A DNA stretch of 64,000 nucleotides from Mesonia sediminis (lineage in GTDB: Bacteria > Bacteroidota > Bacteroidia > Flavobacteriales > Flavobacteriaceae): assembly GCF_042684705.1 (NCBI RefSeq), contig NZ_JBHULZ010000023.1:62001-126000 (forward strand). Direction: 5' to 3'. The notes beneath the pieces were generated by a model. That model was not told the origin of the DNA, searched no databases, and saw only the letters and a list, made by a program, of their open reading frames with translations. Shown here in pieces: positions 51,979 to 60,735 of the stretch (its first letter is position 1; every line of letters starts with the position of its first letter). Position numbers and translations under genes: made by a program.

Positions 51979-54549
51979 TTATGAGTCTTCTTGTTGTTCT
52001 GGTGTCTCTTTTTTAGTAATTTGTACAACAAGTTGTTTGTTGTCTTCATCTAGATCCATAACTACATGGTCTCCCTCTTCTAATTTGGTGTTTATAATTT
52101 CTTCCGCCAAGGCATCTTCAACGTATTTTTGAATTGCTCTTTTCAATGGTCTGGCTCCATATTGCTGATCAAAACCTTTATCGGCAATATAATCTTTGGC
52201 TTTCTCTGTGAGTTCTAGATTGTAACCTAAATCTTTAACGCGAGTAAATAGTTTAGCAAGCTCAATATCTATAATCTTATGAATATCTTGTCGCTCTAGT
52301 GCATTAAAAATAACTACATCATCAATTCTATTTAAAAATTCTGGAGCAAAAGCTTTCTTTAGTGCGTTTTCTATTACACTTTTTGTGTTGGCATCGGCTT
52401 GCTCTTTTCTCGCTTTGGTGCCAAACCCAACTCCTTGACCAAAATCTTTTAATTTACGCGCACCGATATTTGACGTCATTATGATAATCGTATTTCTAAA
52501 ATCTATTTTACGTCCAAGACTATCGGTTAAATAGCCATCATCTAAAACTTGAAGCAACATATTAAATACGTCTGGATGTGCTTTTTCAACTTCATCTAAT
52601 AAGATAACGGCATAAGGTTTTCTGCGTACCTTCTCTGTAAGTTGGCCGCCTTCTTCGTAACCAACATATCCAGGAGGAGCACCAACTAAACGTGAAATGG
52701 CAAATTTCTCCATATATTCACTCATATCTATTCGAATAAGCGTATCCTCATTATCAAAAAGCTCTTTTGCTAAGACTTTCGCTAACTGCGTTTTCCCTAC
52801 GCCTGTTTGTCCTAAAAAGATAAATGATCCAATAGGTTTGTTAGGGTCTTTTAAGCCTGCACGGTTACGTTGTATGGCTTTAACTACTTTAGATACTGCT
52901 TGATCTTGGCCAATAACTTTTCCTTTGATTCGGTCTGGTAATTTTGCTAATTTATTGCTTTCGGTTTGGGCAATACGATTAACAGGGATACCGGTCATCA
53001 TTGAGACCACATCAGCTACATTTTCTTCATTTACAAGCTCTCTATGTTTTTTACTTTCTTCTTCCCATTTTTCTTGAGCAACCTGTAATTCTTGCTCTAA
53101 GTTTTTCTCATCATCCCGAAGTTTAGCAGCTTCTTCATATTTTTGTTTTTTAACCACAGAAGTTTTAGTTTCACGTACCTTTTCAAGCTGGCGTTCGAGG
53201 TCTAAGATACGTTTAGGCACCTCAATATTGGTGATATGTACACGCGATCCTGCCTCGTCTAAAGCATCTATGGCTTTATCGGGTAGGAACCTGTCAGTCA
53301 TATAACGGTTTGTTAATTTAACACAAGCTTCAATTGCTTCGGGAGTATACGTCACATTATGATGTGATTCATACTTTGGTTTTATATTATTTAGAATTTC
53401 TATGGTTTCATTTACCGTAGTAGGTTCTATGATTACCTTTTGGAATCTACGTTCTAGTGCGCCATCTTTTTCTATATGTTGTCTGTATTCGTCTAAAGTT
53501 GTAGCTCCAATACATTGCAATTCACCACGGGCTAAAGCTGGTTTAAACATATTACTAGCGTCTAAACTTCCTGTGGCTCCGCCAGCTCCCACAATGGTAT
53601 GAATTTCATCAATAAACAGAATGATATCGTCATTTTTTTCCAATTCATTCATCACCGCTTTCATACGTTCTTCAAATTGACCACGGTACTTAGTACCCGC
53701 CACTAAGCTTGCTAAATCTAGGGTTACCACCCGTTTATCAAACAAAATTCTCGAAACTTTACGTTGTACAATCCGTAAAGCTAAACCTTCTGCAATGGCA
53801 CTTTTACCCACTCCAGGTTCACCTATGAGTAGCGGATTATTCTTTTTTCGTCTACTTAATATTTGCGAAACTCTTTCTATTTCTTTTTCACGACCTACTA
53901 CGGGGTCTAATTTTCCTTCATCTGCCATAGCAGTTAAATCGCGACCAAAATTATCGAGAACTGGTGTTTTCGATTTTTTATTTACTTTACCTGTTTTTGA
54001 TCCACTATTTGTGTCAAACGGGTTTTTACGCATACTATCGCCTTCACTGGCACCCTCATTCGGGAAATTTGCGGTGGGGGTGGGGTCTATATAATCGTTA
54101 TCTTGTGTTATCATAGCTTTAAATTCTCCCTTCACATTATCATAGTCAATTTTCAATTTGTTCAATAATTTGGTGGTCGGGTCGTTTTCATTTCTTAAAA
54201 TACACAGCAATAAATGCGCGGTGTTAATTGTTGAGCTTTGAAAAAGTTTAGCTTCTAAAAAAGTTGTTTTCAAAGCGCGTTCTGCTTGCCTTGTAAGATG
54301 AAGGTTTTTTTTCTCGTTGCTAATAAATGCGTTATCGGGATTTGCCGGACTTAAAATCTCAACCTTACGTCGAAGTAAATCCAAATCAATTTCTAATGCT
54401 TCTAAAATATCTATAGCTTTTCCGTTTCCATCACGAATCAAGCCTAGGACTAGATGCTCTGTTCCTATGAAATCGTGGCCTAAGCGCAGAGCTTCCTCTT
54501 TACTGTATGTAATTACATCTTTTACTCGGGGTGAAAAATTATCGTCCAT
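51979..54549 (-). CDS. clpC: ClpC-type ATP-dependent protease ATPase subunit
   Basis: 856 residues. It has the N domain (about 1-145), AAA+ module 1 with GEPGVGKSAIAEGLALR, a middle domain with a UVR-like pair of helices (YEEAAKLRDDEKNLEQEL), and AAA+ module 2 with GQTGVGKTQLAKVLA and LDEVEKAHPDVFNMLLQ. This is ClpC-type and not ClpB (short middle domain). It unfolds substrates for ClpP. No CtsR or McsB genes are nearby. The C-terminal tail is acidic and Gln/Glu-rich. Confidence 0.95.
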   Translation of the reverse strand: MDDNFSPRVKDVITYSKEEALRLGHDFIGTEHLVLGLIRDGNGKAIDILEALEIDLDLLRRKVEILSPANPDNAFISNEKKNLHLTRQAERALKTTFLEAKLFQSSTINTAHLLLCILRNENDPTTKLLNKLKIDYDNVKGEFKAMITQDNDYIDPTPTANFPNEGASEGDSMRKNPFDTNSGSKTGKVNKKSKTPVLDNFGRDLTAMADEGKLDPVVGREKEIERVSQILSRRKKNNPLLIGEPGVGKSAIAEGLALRIVQRKVSRILFDKRVVTLDLASLVAGTKYRGQFEERMKAVMNELEKNDDIILFIDEIHTIVGAGGATGSLDASNMFKPALARGELQCIGATTLDEYRQHIEKDGALERRFQKVIIEPTTVNETIEILNNIKPKYESHHNVTYTPEAIEACVKLTNRYMTDRFLPDKAIDALDEAGSRVHITNIEVPKRILDLERQLEKVRETKTSVVKKQKYEEAAKLRDDEKNLEQELQVAQEKWEEESKKHRELVNEENVADVVSMMTGIPVNRIAQTESNKLAKLPDRIKGKVIGQDQAVSKVVKAIQRNRAGLKDPNKPIGSFIFLGQTGVGKTQLAKVLAKELFDNEDTLIRIDMSEYMEKFAISRLVGAPPGYVGYEEGGQLTEKVRRKPYAVILLDEVEKAHPDVFNMLLQVLDDGYLTDSLGRKIDFRNTIIIMTSNIGARKLKDFGQGVGFGTKARKEQADANTKSVIENALKKAFAPEFLNRIDDVVIFNALERQDIHKIIDIELAKLFTRVKDLGYNLELTEKAKDYIADKGFDQQYGARPLKRAIQKYVEDALAEEIINTKLEEGDHVVMDLDEDNKQLVVQITKKETPEQQEDS

Positions 54550-54732
54550 AATTCAAAATATTCCTTTTCTCAAAAATTCAATTTACCTATTTCAAAAAGC
54601 ATTCCTTTTTTTAGGCTACATGCTAATAGACAAAATAAATGGCAGAAATCAAAAAAATACGTGATAAAATTACATTCGAAAGCCCATAAAACTTTGTTAA
54701 TAATTTTGCTATAAAAGGCTTTAAAAACAGGC

Positions 54733-54740
54733 TAAATTTG
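54733..54740 (+). promoter_or_regulatory. -7 box TAAATTTG for gyrA
   Basis: An exact TAnnTTTG match 46 bases before the ATG at 54787. A TTG at 54706-54708 lies 24 bases upstream, slightly longer than usual. Confidence 0.5.
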
Positions 54741-54786
54741 CTTACATTGGCACGTTAGAAAAATTAAACTATAATATACTAGATTT

Positions 54787-57360
54787 ATGGCTGAAGGAGA
54801 AAAGTTAATTCCTATTAATATTGAGGAAGAAATGAAATCGGCTTACATAGATTATTCTATGTCGGTTATTGTTTCCCGTGCTTTACCCGATGTGCGTGAC
54901 GGATTAAAGCCCGTACACCGTAGAGTTTTATTTGGAATGTATGAATTAGGTGTACTCTCAAACCGAGCCTATAAAAAATCAGCAAGAATTGTGGGAGAGG
55001 TGTTAGGTAAATATCACCCTCACGGAGATACTTCAGTTTACGATACTATGGTACGTATGGCGCAAGAGTGGAGTTTACGTTATATGTTGGTAGATGGTCA
55101 GGGAAACTTTGGTTCTGTAGATGGAGATAGTCCCGCTGCGATGCGTTATACAGAGGCAAGAATGCGAAAAATTAGTGAAGAAATGTTGGCCGATATTGAT
55201 AAAGATACGGTTGATCATTCTTTAAACTTTGACGATACCTTAAAAGAGCCTACTGTATTACCTACTCGAATTCCGAATTTATTGGTGAATGGGGCAAGTG
55301 GTATTGCCGTGGGTATGGCTACAAATATGCCACCGCATAACCTAACCGAGGTTGTGGATGGGACCGTGGCCTACATCGATAATCCTGAAATAGAAGTAGA
55401 CGAGCTTATTGAACATGTAAAAGCTCCTGATTTTCCTACAGGTGGGATTATTTATGGGTATGATGGAGTTCGAGAAGCGTTTAAAACTGGTAGAGGGCGC
55501 GTAGTGATGCGAGCTAAAGCTACGTTTGAAGAGGTTAAAGGACGTGAGTGCATAGTGGTTACCGAAATTCCTTACCAAGTCAATAAAGCAGATATGATTA
55601 AGAAAACTGCAGACATGGTTAACGATAAAAAAATAGAAGGTATATCGCTAATTAGAGATGAGTCTGACAGAAATGGGATGCGTATTGTGTATATGCTTAA
55701 ACGTGATGCAATCCCGAATATAGTCCTTAATTTACTATATAAACATACGGCTCTGCAGTCTACTTTTAGTGTGAATAATATCGCATTAGTGAAAGGAAGA
55801 CCGCAAATGCTGAATTTAAAAGATATGATTCAGTATTTCGTAGAGCATCGTCACGAAGTAGTGGTAAGAAGAACCGAGTTTGAATTAAAAAAAGCAGAAG
55901 ATAGAGCTCATATATTAGAAGGGTTAATCATAGCATCAGATAATATAGACGAAGTTATTGCTTTAATCAGAAGCTCATCAAATGCCGAGGAAGCGAGACA
56001 AAAATTAATAGATCGTTTTGAGTTAAGTGAACTCCAAGCCAAGGCCATTGTTGAGATGCGATTAAGACAATTAACTGGTCTTGAACAAGATAAACTAAGG
56101 GCAGAGTATGAAGATTTAATGAAAACCATTGAAGAATTGAAAGCTATATTAGCTAGCAAAGAAAAGAGAATGGAAATCATTAAGGAAGAATTGCTTGAGG
56201 TAAAAGAAAAATATGGAGACGAACGTAGATCTGAGATTAATTTTGCTGGAGGTGATTTGAGTATCGAAGATATGATCCCCGATGAACAGGTGGTGATATC
56301 TATATCTCATGCAGGTTACATAAAACGTACTTCATTATCTGAGTATAAAACCCAAAAGAGAGGTGGTGTAGGATCAAAAGCTAGTACTACCCGTAATGAG
56401 GACTTCTTAGAAGATTTGTTTGTAGGGACCAACCATCAATATATGTTGTTTTTCACCCAAAAAGGAAAATGTTATTGGATGCGTGTTTATGAAATACCAG
56501 AAGGTAGCAAATCCTCTAAGGGTAGAGCGATCCAGAACTTAATCAATATTGATCCAGAGGATAAAATTAAAGCCTTTATTTGTACGCAAGACCTAAAAGA
56601 TGAAGATTACATTAACGGTCATTATGTCATAATGGCAACTAAAAAAGGTCAAGTTAAGAAAACATCATTAGAGCAATATTCAAGACCTCGAGCCAACGGT
56701 ATTAATGCCATAACCATTAAAGAAGGTGATGAATTGCTTTCTGCAAAATTAACTAATGGAGACAGTCACGTAATGCTTGCTCTAAAAAGCGGTAAATGTA
56801 TTCGTTTCGAAGAAAGTAAAACCAGACCTATGGGGCGAAATGCCTCTGGGGTACGAGGAATTACCCTAGGTCATGATAAGGATGAAGTGGTTGGCATGAT
56901 TACCATTGAAAATCCTGACGAAGAAACTGTTTTAGTGGTTTCAGAGAACGGATATGGTAAACGAACATTTATTCAAGATCCTGAGAATGGTGAAGATATT
57001 TATCGCGTTACCAATAGAGGTGGAAAAGGAGTTAAAACCATTTCAATAACTGAGAAAACAGGTGAGTTGGTTACCATAAAGAGCGTGACCGATAATGACG
57101 ATTTAATGATTATTAATAAATCTGGATTAGCAATTCGTATTGAGGTTAAAAATTTAAGAACTATGGGTAGAGCCACGCAAGGGGTTCGTTTAATTAACCT
57201 AAAAGGCGATGACTCTATTGCTGCCGTGGCTAAGGTGGCAAATGAAGAGGAAGAAGAAACATTAGAAGAAATCAACCCAAATGAATCTGGAATTAACAAT
57301 GAAGTTCAAGATAGTGCCAATGAAAATGGCACAACTATTGAATTGGATGATGAAAAATAA
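54787..57360 (+). CDS. gyrA: DNA gyrase subunit A
   Basis: 857 residues. It cuts and rejoins DNA in the gyrase complex, making negative supercoils. The active Tyr is 121 in AAMRYTEARM. The GyrA box QKRGGVG lies in the C-terminal wheel (about 525) and marks it as gyrase and not topoisomerase IV. The position equal to E. coli Ser83 is Thr82 (HPHGDTSVYD). The tail is acidic. The next gene, a TPR protein, starts 21 bases after the stop. Confidence 0.96.
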   Translation: MAEGEKLIPINIEEEMKSAYIDYSMSVIVSRALPDVRDGLKPVHRRVLFGMYELGVLSNRAYKKSARIVGEVLGKYHPHGDTSVYDTMVRMAQEWSLRYMLVDGQGNFGSVDGDSPAAMRYTEARMRKISEEMLADIDKDTVDHSLNFDDTLKEPTVLPTRIPNLLVNGASGIAVGMATNMPPHNLTEVVDGTVAYIDNPEIEVDELIEHVKAPDFPTGGIIYGYDGVREAFKTGRGRVVMRAKATFEEVKGRECIVVTEIPYQVNKADMIKKTADMVNDKKIEGISLIRDESDRNGMRIVYMLKRDAIPNIVLNLLYKHTALQSTFSVNNIALVKGRPQMLNLKDMIQYFVEHRHEVVVRRTEFELKKAEDRAHILEGLIIASDNIDEVIALIRSSSNAEEARQKLIDRFELSELQAKAIVEMRLRQLTGLEQDKLRAEYEDLMKTIEELKAILASKEKRMEIIKEELLEVKEKYGDERRSEINFAGGDLSIEDMIPDEQVVISISHAGYIKRTSLSEYKTQKRGGVGSKASTTRNEDFLEDLFVGTNHQYMLFFTQKGKCYWMRVYEIPEGSKSSKGRAIQNLINIDPEDKIKAFICTQDLKDEDYINGHYVIMATKKGQVKKTSLEQYSRPRANGINAITIKEGDELLSAKLTNGDSHVMLALKSGKCIRFEESKTRPMGRNASGVRGITLGHDKDEVVGMITIENPDEETVLVVSENGYGKRTFIQDPENGEDIYRVTNRGGKGVKTISITEKTGELVTIKSVTDNDDLMIINKSGLAIRIEVKNLRTMGRATQGVRLINLKGDDSIAAVAKVANEEEEETLEEINPNESGINNEVQDSANENGTTIELDDEK

Positions 57361-57381
57361 TTTATTAGCAATTTATTAATT

Positions 57382-58629
57382 ATGAAAAAGAGTATAATTA
57401 CTATAGGTTTAGCCTTTTTAACCATGGGCGCTTTTGCTCAGAAAAAAGAGATAAAAAATGCGCTTAAAGCTACCGAAGCTGGAAAGTATAGTGAAGCAAA
57501 AAACTTACTACAATCTGTAGAAAGCATGGTGGCAACCGAAAAAGATAAGGTGAAAGCAGATTTTTACTTAGCAAAAGGAAATGCTTTTATGGGAGATCCA
57601 AAGGCCACTACAGATAATACATCAGAATTGGTTATGGCTGCCAAGGCATATAAAAAAGCAATTGACTTAGGTGAAAAAGATGCAGAACAGAAGTTAGCCT
57701 TATTAAAAGCTAAAATGATAAATTCGGCTGTTGAAGACCAGAAAGCTTCAAAATTTAGTGAAGGTTCTAAAAAATTAATTGCTTTATATGAGTTAGACAA
57801 AAGTGATACATTGAGCTTGTATAACGCGGCCAGCCTAGCTGTGGCAGGAAAAGATTATGATAAGGCATTAGAGTATTACCTACAGCTTGACGAAATGGGC
57901 TACGAAGGTACTAGTACTATTTATACAGCCGTAAATAAAGAAACGAATGAAGTAGAATCTTTTGCTAACAAAAATCAACGTGATATTTATTTAAAAGCTG
58001 GATCTCACATTAAACCTGAAACAAAGCAATCTGAGTCGAAACGACCAGAGATTATTAAAAATATCGCCCTTATTTATGTTGAGCAAGGTAATCAAGAAAA
58101 AGCTATGACTGCTATTGCAAAGGCAAAAGAAGAAAGCCCTAATGATACCGCATTATTACTTTCTGAAGCTGATATTTACCATAAAATGGATAAAATGGAT
58201 AAATATTCTGAAACAGTAGAAAAAGTTCTTGAAATTGAACCAAATAACCCTGTATTGTATTATAATTTAGGAGTAAGTTCAATGAGCATGGGAGCTACCC
58301 AAAAAGCAATTAATTACTATGAACAAGCTATTGAGTTAGATCCTGACTTTACAAATGCTTATGTAAATCTTGCTTCAGCTATTCTTGATCAAGAGAAGCC
58401 AATTGTTGAGGAAATGAACAAGTTAGGTATGTCTGATGCCGACACTAGAAAGTATAATAAATTACAAGAACAACGTCTTGAGTTATATAAAGAGGCAGTT
58501 CCTTATTTAGAAAAGGTGTTAGAAAAAGAAGAGAAGGGGACGGGCTTACGTCAACAGGCTACTCAAACCTTAAAACAGATATATAGCTTATTAGGAGAGA
58601 CCCAAAAAGCGAAAGCATTACAAGATTAA
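57382..58629 (+). CDS. secreted TPR-repeat protein
   Basis: 415 residues with a signal peptide (KKSIITIGLAFLTMGAFAQ). TPR units are visible through the protein (for example PVLYYNLGVSSMSMGATQKA and FTNAYVNLASAILDQ), giving perhaps seven or eight repeats. It is probably periplasmic and acts as a protein-binding scaffold. It follows gyrA by 21 bases and ends at a strong terminator, so it is likely cotranscribed. No enzyme motif. Confidence 0.85.
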   Translation: MKKSIITIGLAFLTMGAFAQKKEIKNALKATEAGKYSEAKNLLQSVESMVATEKDKVKADFYLAKGNAFMGDPKATTDNTSELVMAAKAYKKAIDLGEKDAEQKLALLKAKMINSAVEDQKASKFSEGSKKLIALYELDKSDTLSLYNAASLAVAGKDYDKALEYYLQLDEMGYEGTSTIYTAVNKETNEVESFANKNQRDIYLKAGSHIKPETKQSESKRPEIIKNIALIYVEQGNQEKAMTAIAKAKEESPNDTALLLSEADIYHKMDKMDKYSETVEKVLEIEPNNPVLYYNLGVSSMSMGATQKAINYYEQAIELDPDFTNAYVNLASAILDQEKPIVEEMNKLGMSDADTRKYNKLQEQRLELYKEAVPYLEKVLEKEEKGTGLRQQATQTLKQIYSLLGETQKAKALQD

Positions 58630-58644
58630 CATTTCAATGTATTA

Positions 58645-58690
58645 ATCATATAAAAAAATCGGGCCTTAACGCCCGATTTTTTTATATGAT
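58645..58690. terminator. bidirectional terminator
   Basis: A 20-bp stem (58645-58664 with 58671-58690) with loop cttaac and T-runs both ways. The end of the opposing peptidase gene lies inside it. Confidence 0.9.
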
Positions 58691-59431
58691 TTTTTTAATC
58701 ACTCTTAGTTTATGGGAATATCTATTGGTATTCGTATTAAAAATCCCTGTATGATCAATTCTATCAATCCGTACTTTTCCATGTGCGTGAATAATGTAAT
58801 TATCGGGCATTATAATTCCCACGTGTATGATATTACCCTCATGATTATCAAAAAAAGCTAGATCACCAGGTTCACTTTCTTCGACGAAACTTAATGCCTC
58901 ACCTTGTTTGGCTTGTTGAGAGGCATCTCGCTTTAATAAATACCCATTTAACTTATATACCATTTGAGTGAAGCCACTGCAATCAATCCCGAATGGTGTT
59001 TTACCGCCCCATAAATAAGGAGCATTCAGGTATAACATTGCCGTTGAAAGCAAGTTTTTTTTAGGTTGAATTCCTGTGATTCTCCGGCCTTCATAATTAC
59101 TTTTGAACCAGTGTAAGTTTTGCACGCTGGCCCCTAAGGTTATTGGTGTCAATTGGCCAAAAGAATCTTGAATATAATCAATCAAGTCGGCTGCAAACTC
59201 AGGACTTTGATTCTCAATTTCTTTAAATTGCTCCTTGCTAATTTCATGAAAATGAAGTGTATCAAGCCATCCTTCATATCCATCAAAGGCAATTCTTATT
59301 TTCACCCACTTTTTCCTAATTTCAATAAGCTTAAAATGGTCACCAAACAAAAGTTGAGTGACCATTTCACTAGATTCGCTAGGTTCAAACCTAACAGCAA
59401 CGCTATTTAAAGTACATATACCGTAACGCAT
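58682..59431 (-). CDS. C40 (NlpC/P60) peptidase with SH3-like domain
   Basis: 249 residues. An N-terminal SH3b-like region (about 8-60) precedes an NlpC/P60 domain with catalytic Cys in GIDCSGFTQMVY (about 151), and His in NIIHVGII (about 202) and IIHAHGK. These enzymes cut D-glutamyl-diamino acid bonds in peptidoglycan stem peptides. No signal peptide is visible, so it may act in the cytoplasm on recycled muropeptides. The thiolase gene lies 10 bases upstream on the same strand. Confidence 0.88.
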   Translation of the reverse strand: MRYGICTLNSVAVRFEPSESSEMVTQLLFGDHFKLIEIRKKWVKIRIAFDGYEGWLDTLHFHEISKEQFKEIENQSPEFAADLIDYIQDSFGQLTPITLGASVQNLHWFKSNYEGRRITGIQPKKNLLSTAMLYLNAPYLWGGKTPFGIDCSGFTQMVYKLNGYLLKRDASQQAKQGEALSFVEESEPGDLAFFDNHEGNIIHVGIIMPDNYIIHAHGKVRIDRIDHTGIFNTNTNRYSHKLRVIKKII

Positions 59432-59441
59432 TCACTAATTC

Positions 59442-60623
59442 TTAAGCGTTTCTTTCAATCACCATAGCAGAGGCACCACCACCACCGTTACAAATGGCAG
59501 CTGCACCTAGTTTGGCGTTATTTTGTTCTAAAACATTAATTAAGGTGATAAGAATTCTTACACCACTGCAGCCTAAGGGATGTCCTAATGATACTGCACC
59601 ACCATTTACATTAACTTTATCATTCTGTAAACCTAAAATTTTCATATTGGCCAAGCCAACAACAGAAAATGCTTCGTTAAATTCGAAATAGTCGATTTCA
59701 TCTTGATTTACTCCCGCTTTTGCTAAGGCTTTTGGTAGAGCTTTAGCTGGCGCAGTTGTAAACCATTTAGGTTCTTGGGCTGCATCAGCATAGCCTTTAA
59801 TGGTGGCCAAAGGTTTTAAACCTAGTGCTGCGGCTTTTTCTTTACTCATTAATATTACTGCTCCAGCTCCGTCATTTATAGTTGAAGCATTAGCGGCTGT
59901 TACCGTTCCTTCTTTTGTAAAAGCAGGCCTTAGCGCTGCTATTTTATCCATTCTTACGTTTTTGTATTCCTCATCTTCATTAACTATTATTGGATTACCT
60001 TTACGCTGCGGCACTTCAACTGGAACAATCTCATTCTTAAATTTACCTTCTTCCCAAGCTTTTTTAGAACGCTCATAAGATTGTATGGCAAATTGATCTT
60101 GGTCCTCTCTAGAAAATTCATATTCGGTAGCGCACAAATCAGCGCAAACCCCCATTGCATTTTGATCGTAAGCATCAACCAAACCATCTTTTTGCATTCC
60201 GTCAATCACTTGTGCAGGGCCAAATTTTGTTCCTTTTCTTAAATGTAAATAATGTGGTATTTGACTCATGTTCTCCATACCTCCAGCTACAATTACCTCC
60301 GCATCACCTAAGGCGATACTTTGTGCAGCTTGCATAACAGTTTTCATTCCACTAGCACAAACCTTGTTCACCGTGGTACAGGGTACATTTTGTGATATAC
60401 CTGCTGCTAAAGCGGCTTGTCTAGCTGGTGCTTGACCGTTACCAGCTTGAACAACATTCCCCATTAAAACTTCTTGCACCTCTTTTGGATCTAAATTTAT
60501 TTTTTCTAAAGCTCCTTTAATGGCAATAGCACCTAATTGTGTAGCCGGAATGCTTGACAAACTTCCTAAAAAACTACCTATAGGGGTTCTTACCGCACTT
60601 ACAATAACAACTTCTTTACTCAT
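59442..60623 (-). CDS. acetyl-CoA C-acyltransferase (thiolase)
   Basis: 393 residues from the ATG at 60623; an in-frame extension to 60644 is not supported. Family residues are the nucleophilic Cys89 in NKVCASGMK, His in NEAFSVVG, and the second Cys in CNGGGGASAM, with SLGHPLGCSG between. It can condense or cleave acetoacetyl-CoA or longer chains; sequence cannot decide between beta-oxidation and biosynthetic use. It is cytoplasmic and shares a transcript with the C40 peptidase. Confidence 0.93.
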   Translation of the reverse strand: MSKEVVIVSAVRTPIGSFLGSLSSIPATQLGAIAIKGALEKINLDPKEVQEVLMGNVVQAGNGQAPARQAALAAGISQNVPCTTVNKVCASGMKTVMQAAQSIALGDAEVIVAGGMENMSQIPHYLHLRKGTKFGPAQVIDGMQKDGLVDAYDQNAMGVCADLCATEYEFSREDQDQFAIQSYERSKKAWEEGKFKNEIVPVEVPQRKGNPIIVNEDEEYKNVRMDKIAALRPAFTKEGTVTAANASTINDGAGAVILMSKEKAAALGLKPLATIKGYADAAQEPKWFTTAPAKALPKALAKAGVNQDEIDYFEFNEAFSVVGLANMKILGLQNDKVNVNGGAVSLGHPLGCSGVRILITLINVLEQNNAKLGAAAICNGGGGASAMVIERNA

Positions 60624-60710
60624 ATTCCTGTATTTTATTTTCAAGTCACGAATTTAACGATTTTCTGGTCAACAACACAATGCTTTTTAAGCATACAAGC
60701 TTATTTTTAT

Positions 60711-60718
60711 TACTTTTG
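60711..60718 (+). promoter_or_regulatory. -7 box TACTTTTG for the HD phosphohydrolase
   Basis: An exact TAnnTTTG match 17 bases before the ATG at 60736. Confidence 0.5.
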
Positions 60719-60735
60719 AAGGATAAGCATAAATA

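Noticed and set aside
53795..54094. Antisense reading frames inside clpC (also 53402-53602, 54317-54664)
   Set aside because: They are shadows of the clpC coding sequence; no promoter or motif supports them.
55027..55032. Calling GyrA Thr82 a quinolone resistance mutation
   Set aside because: Thr is wild type at this site in several lineages; without relatives for comparison it is not evidence of resistance.
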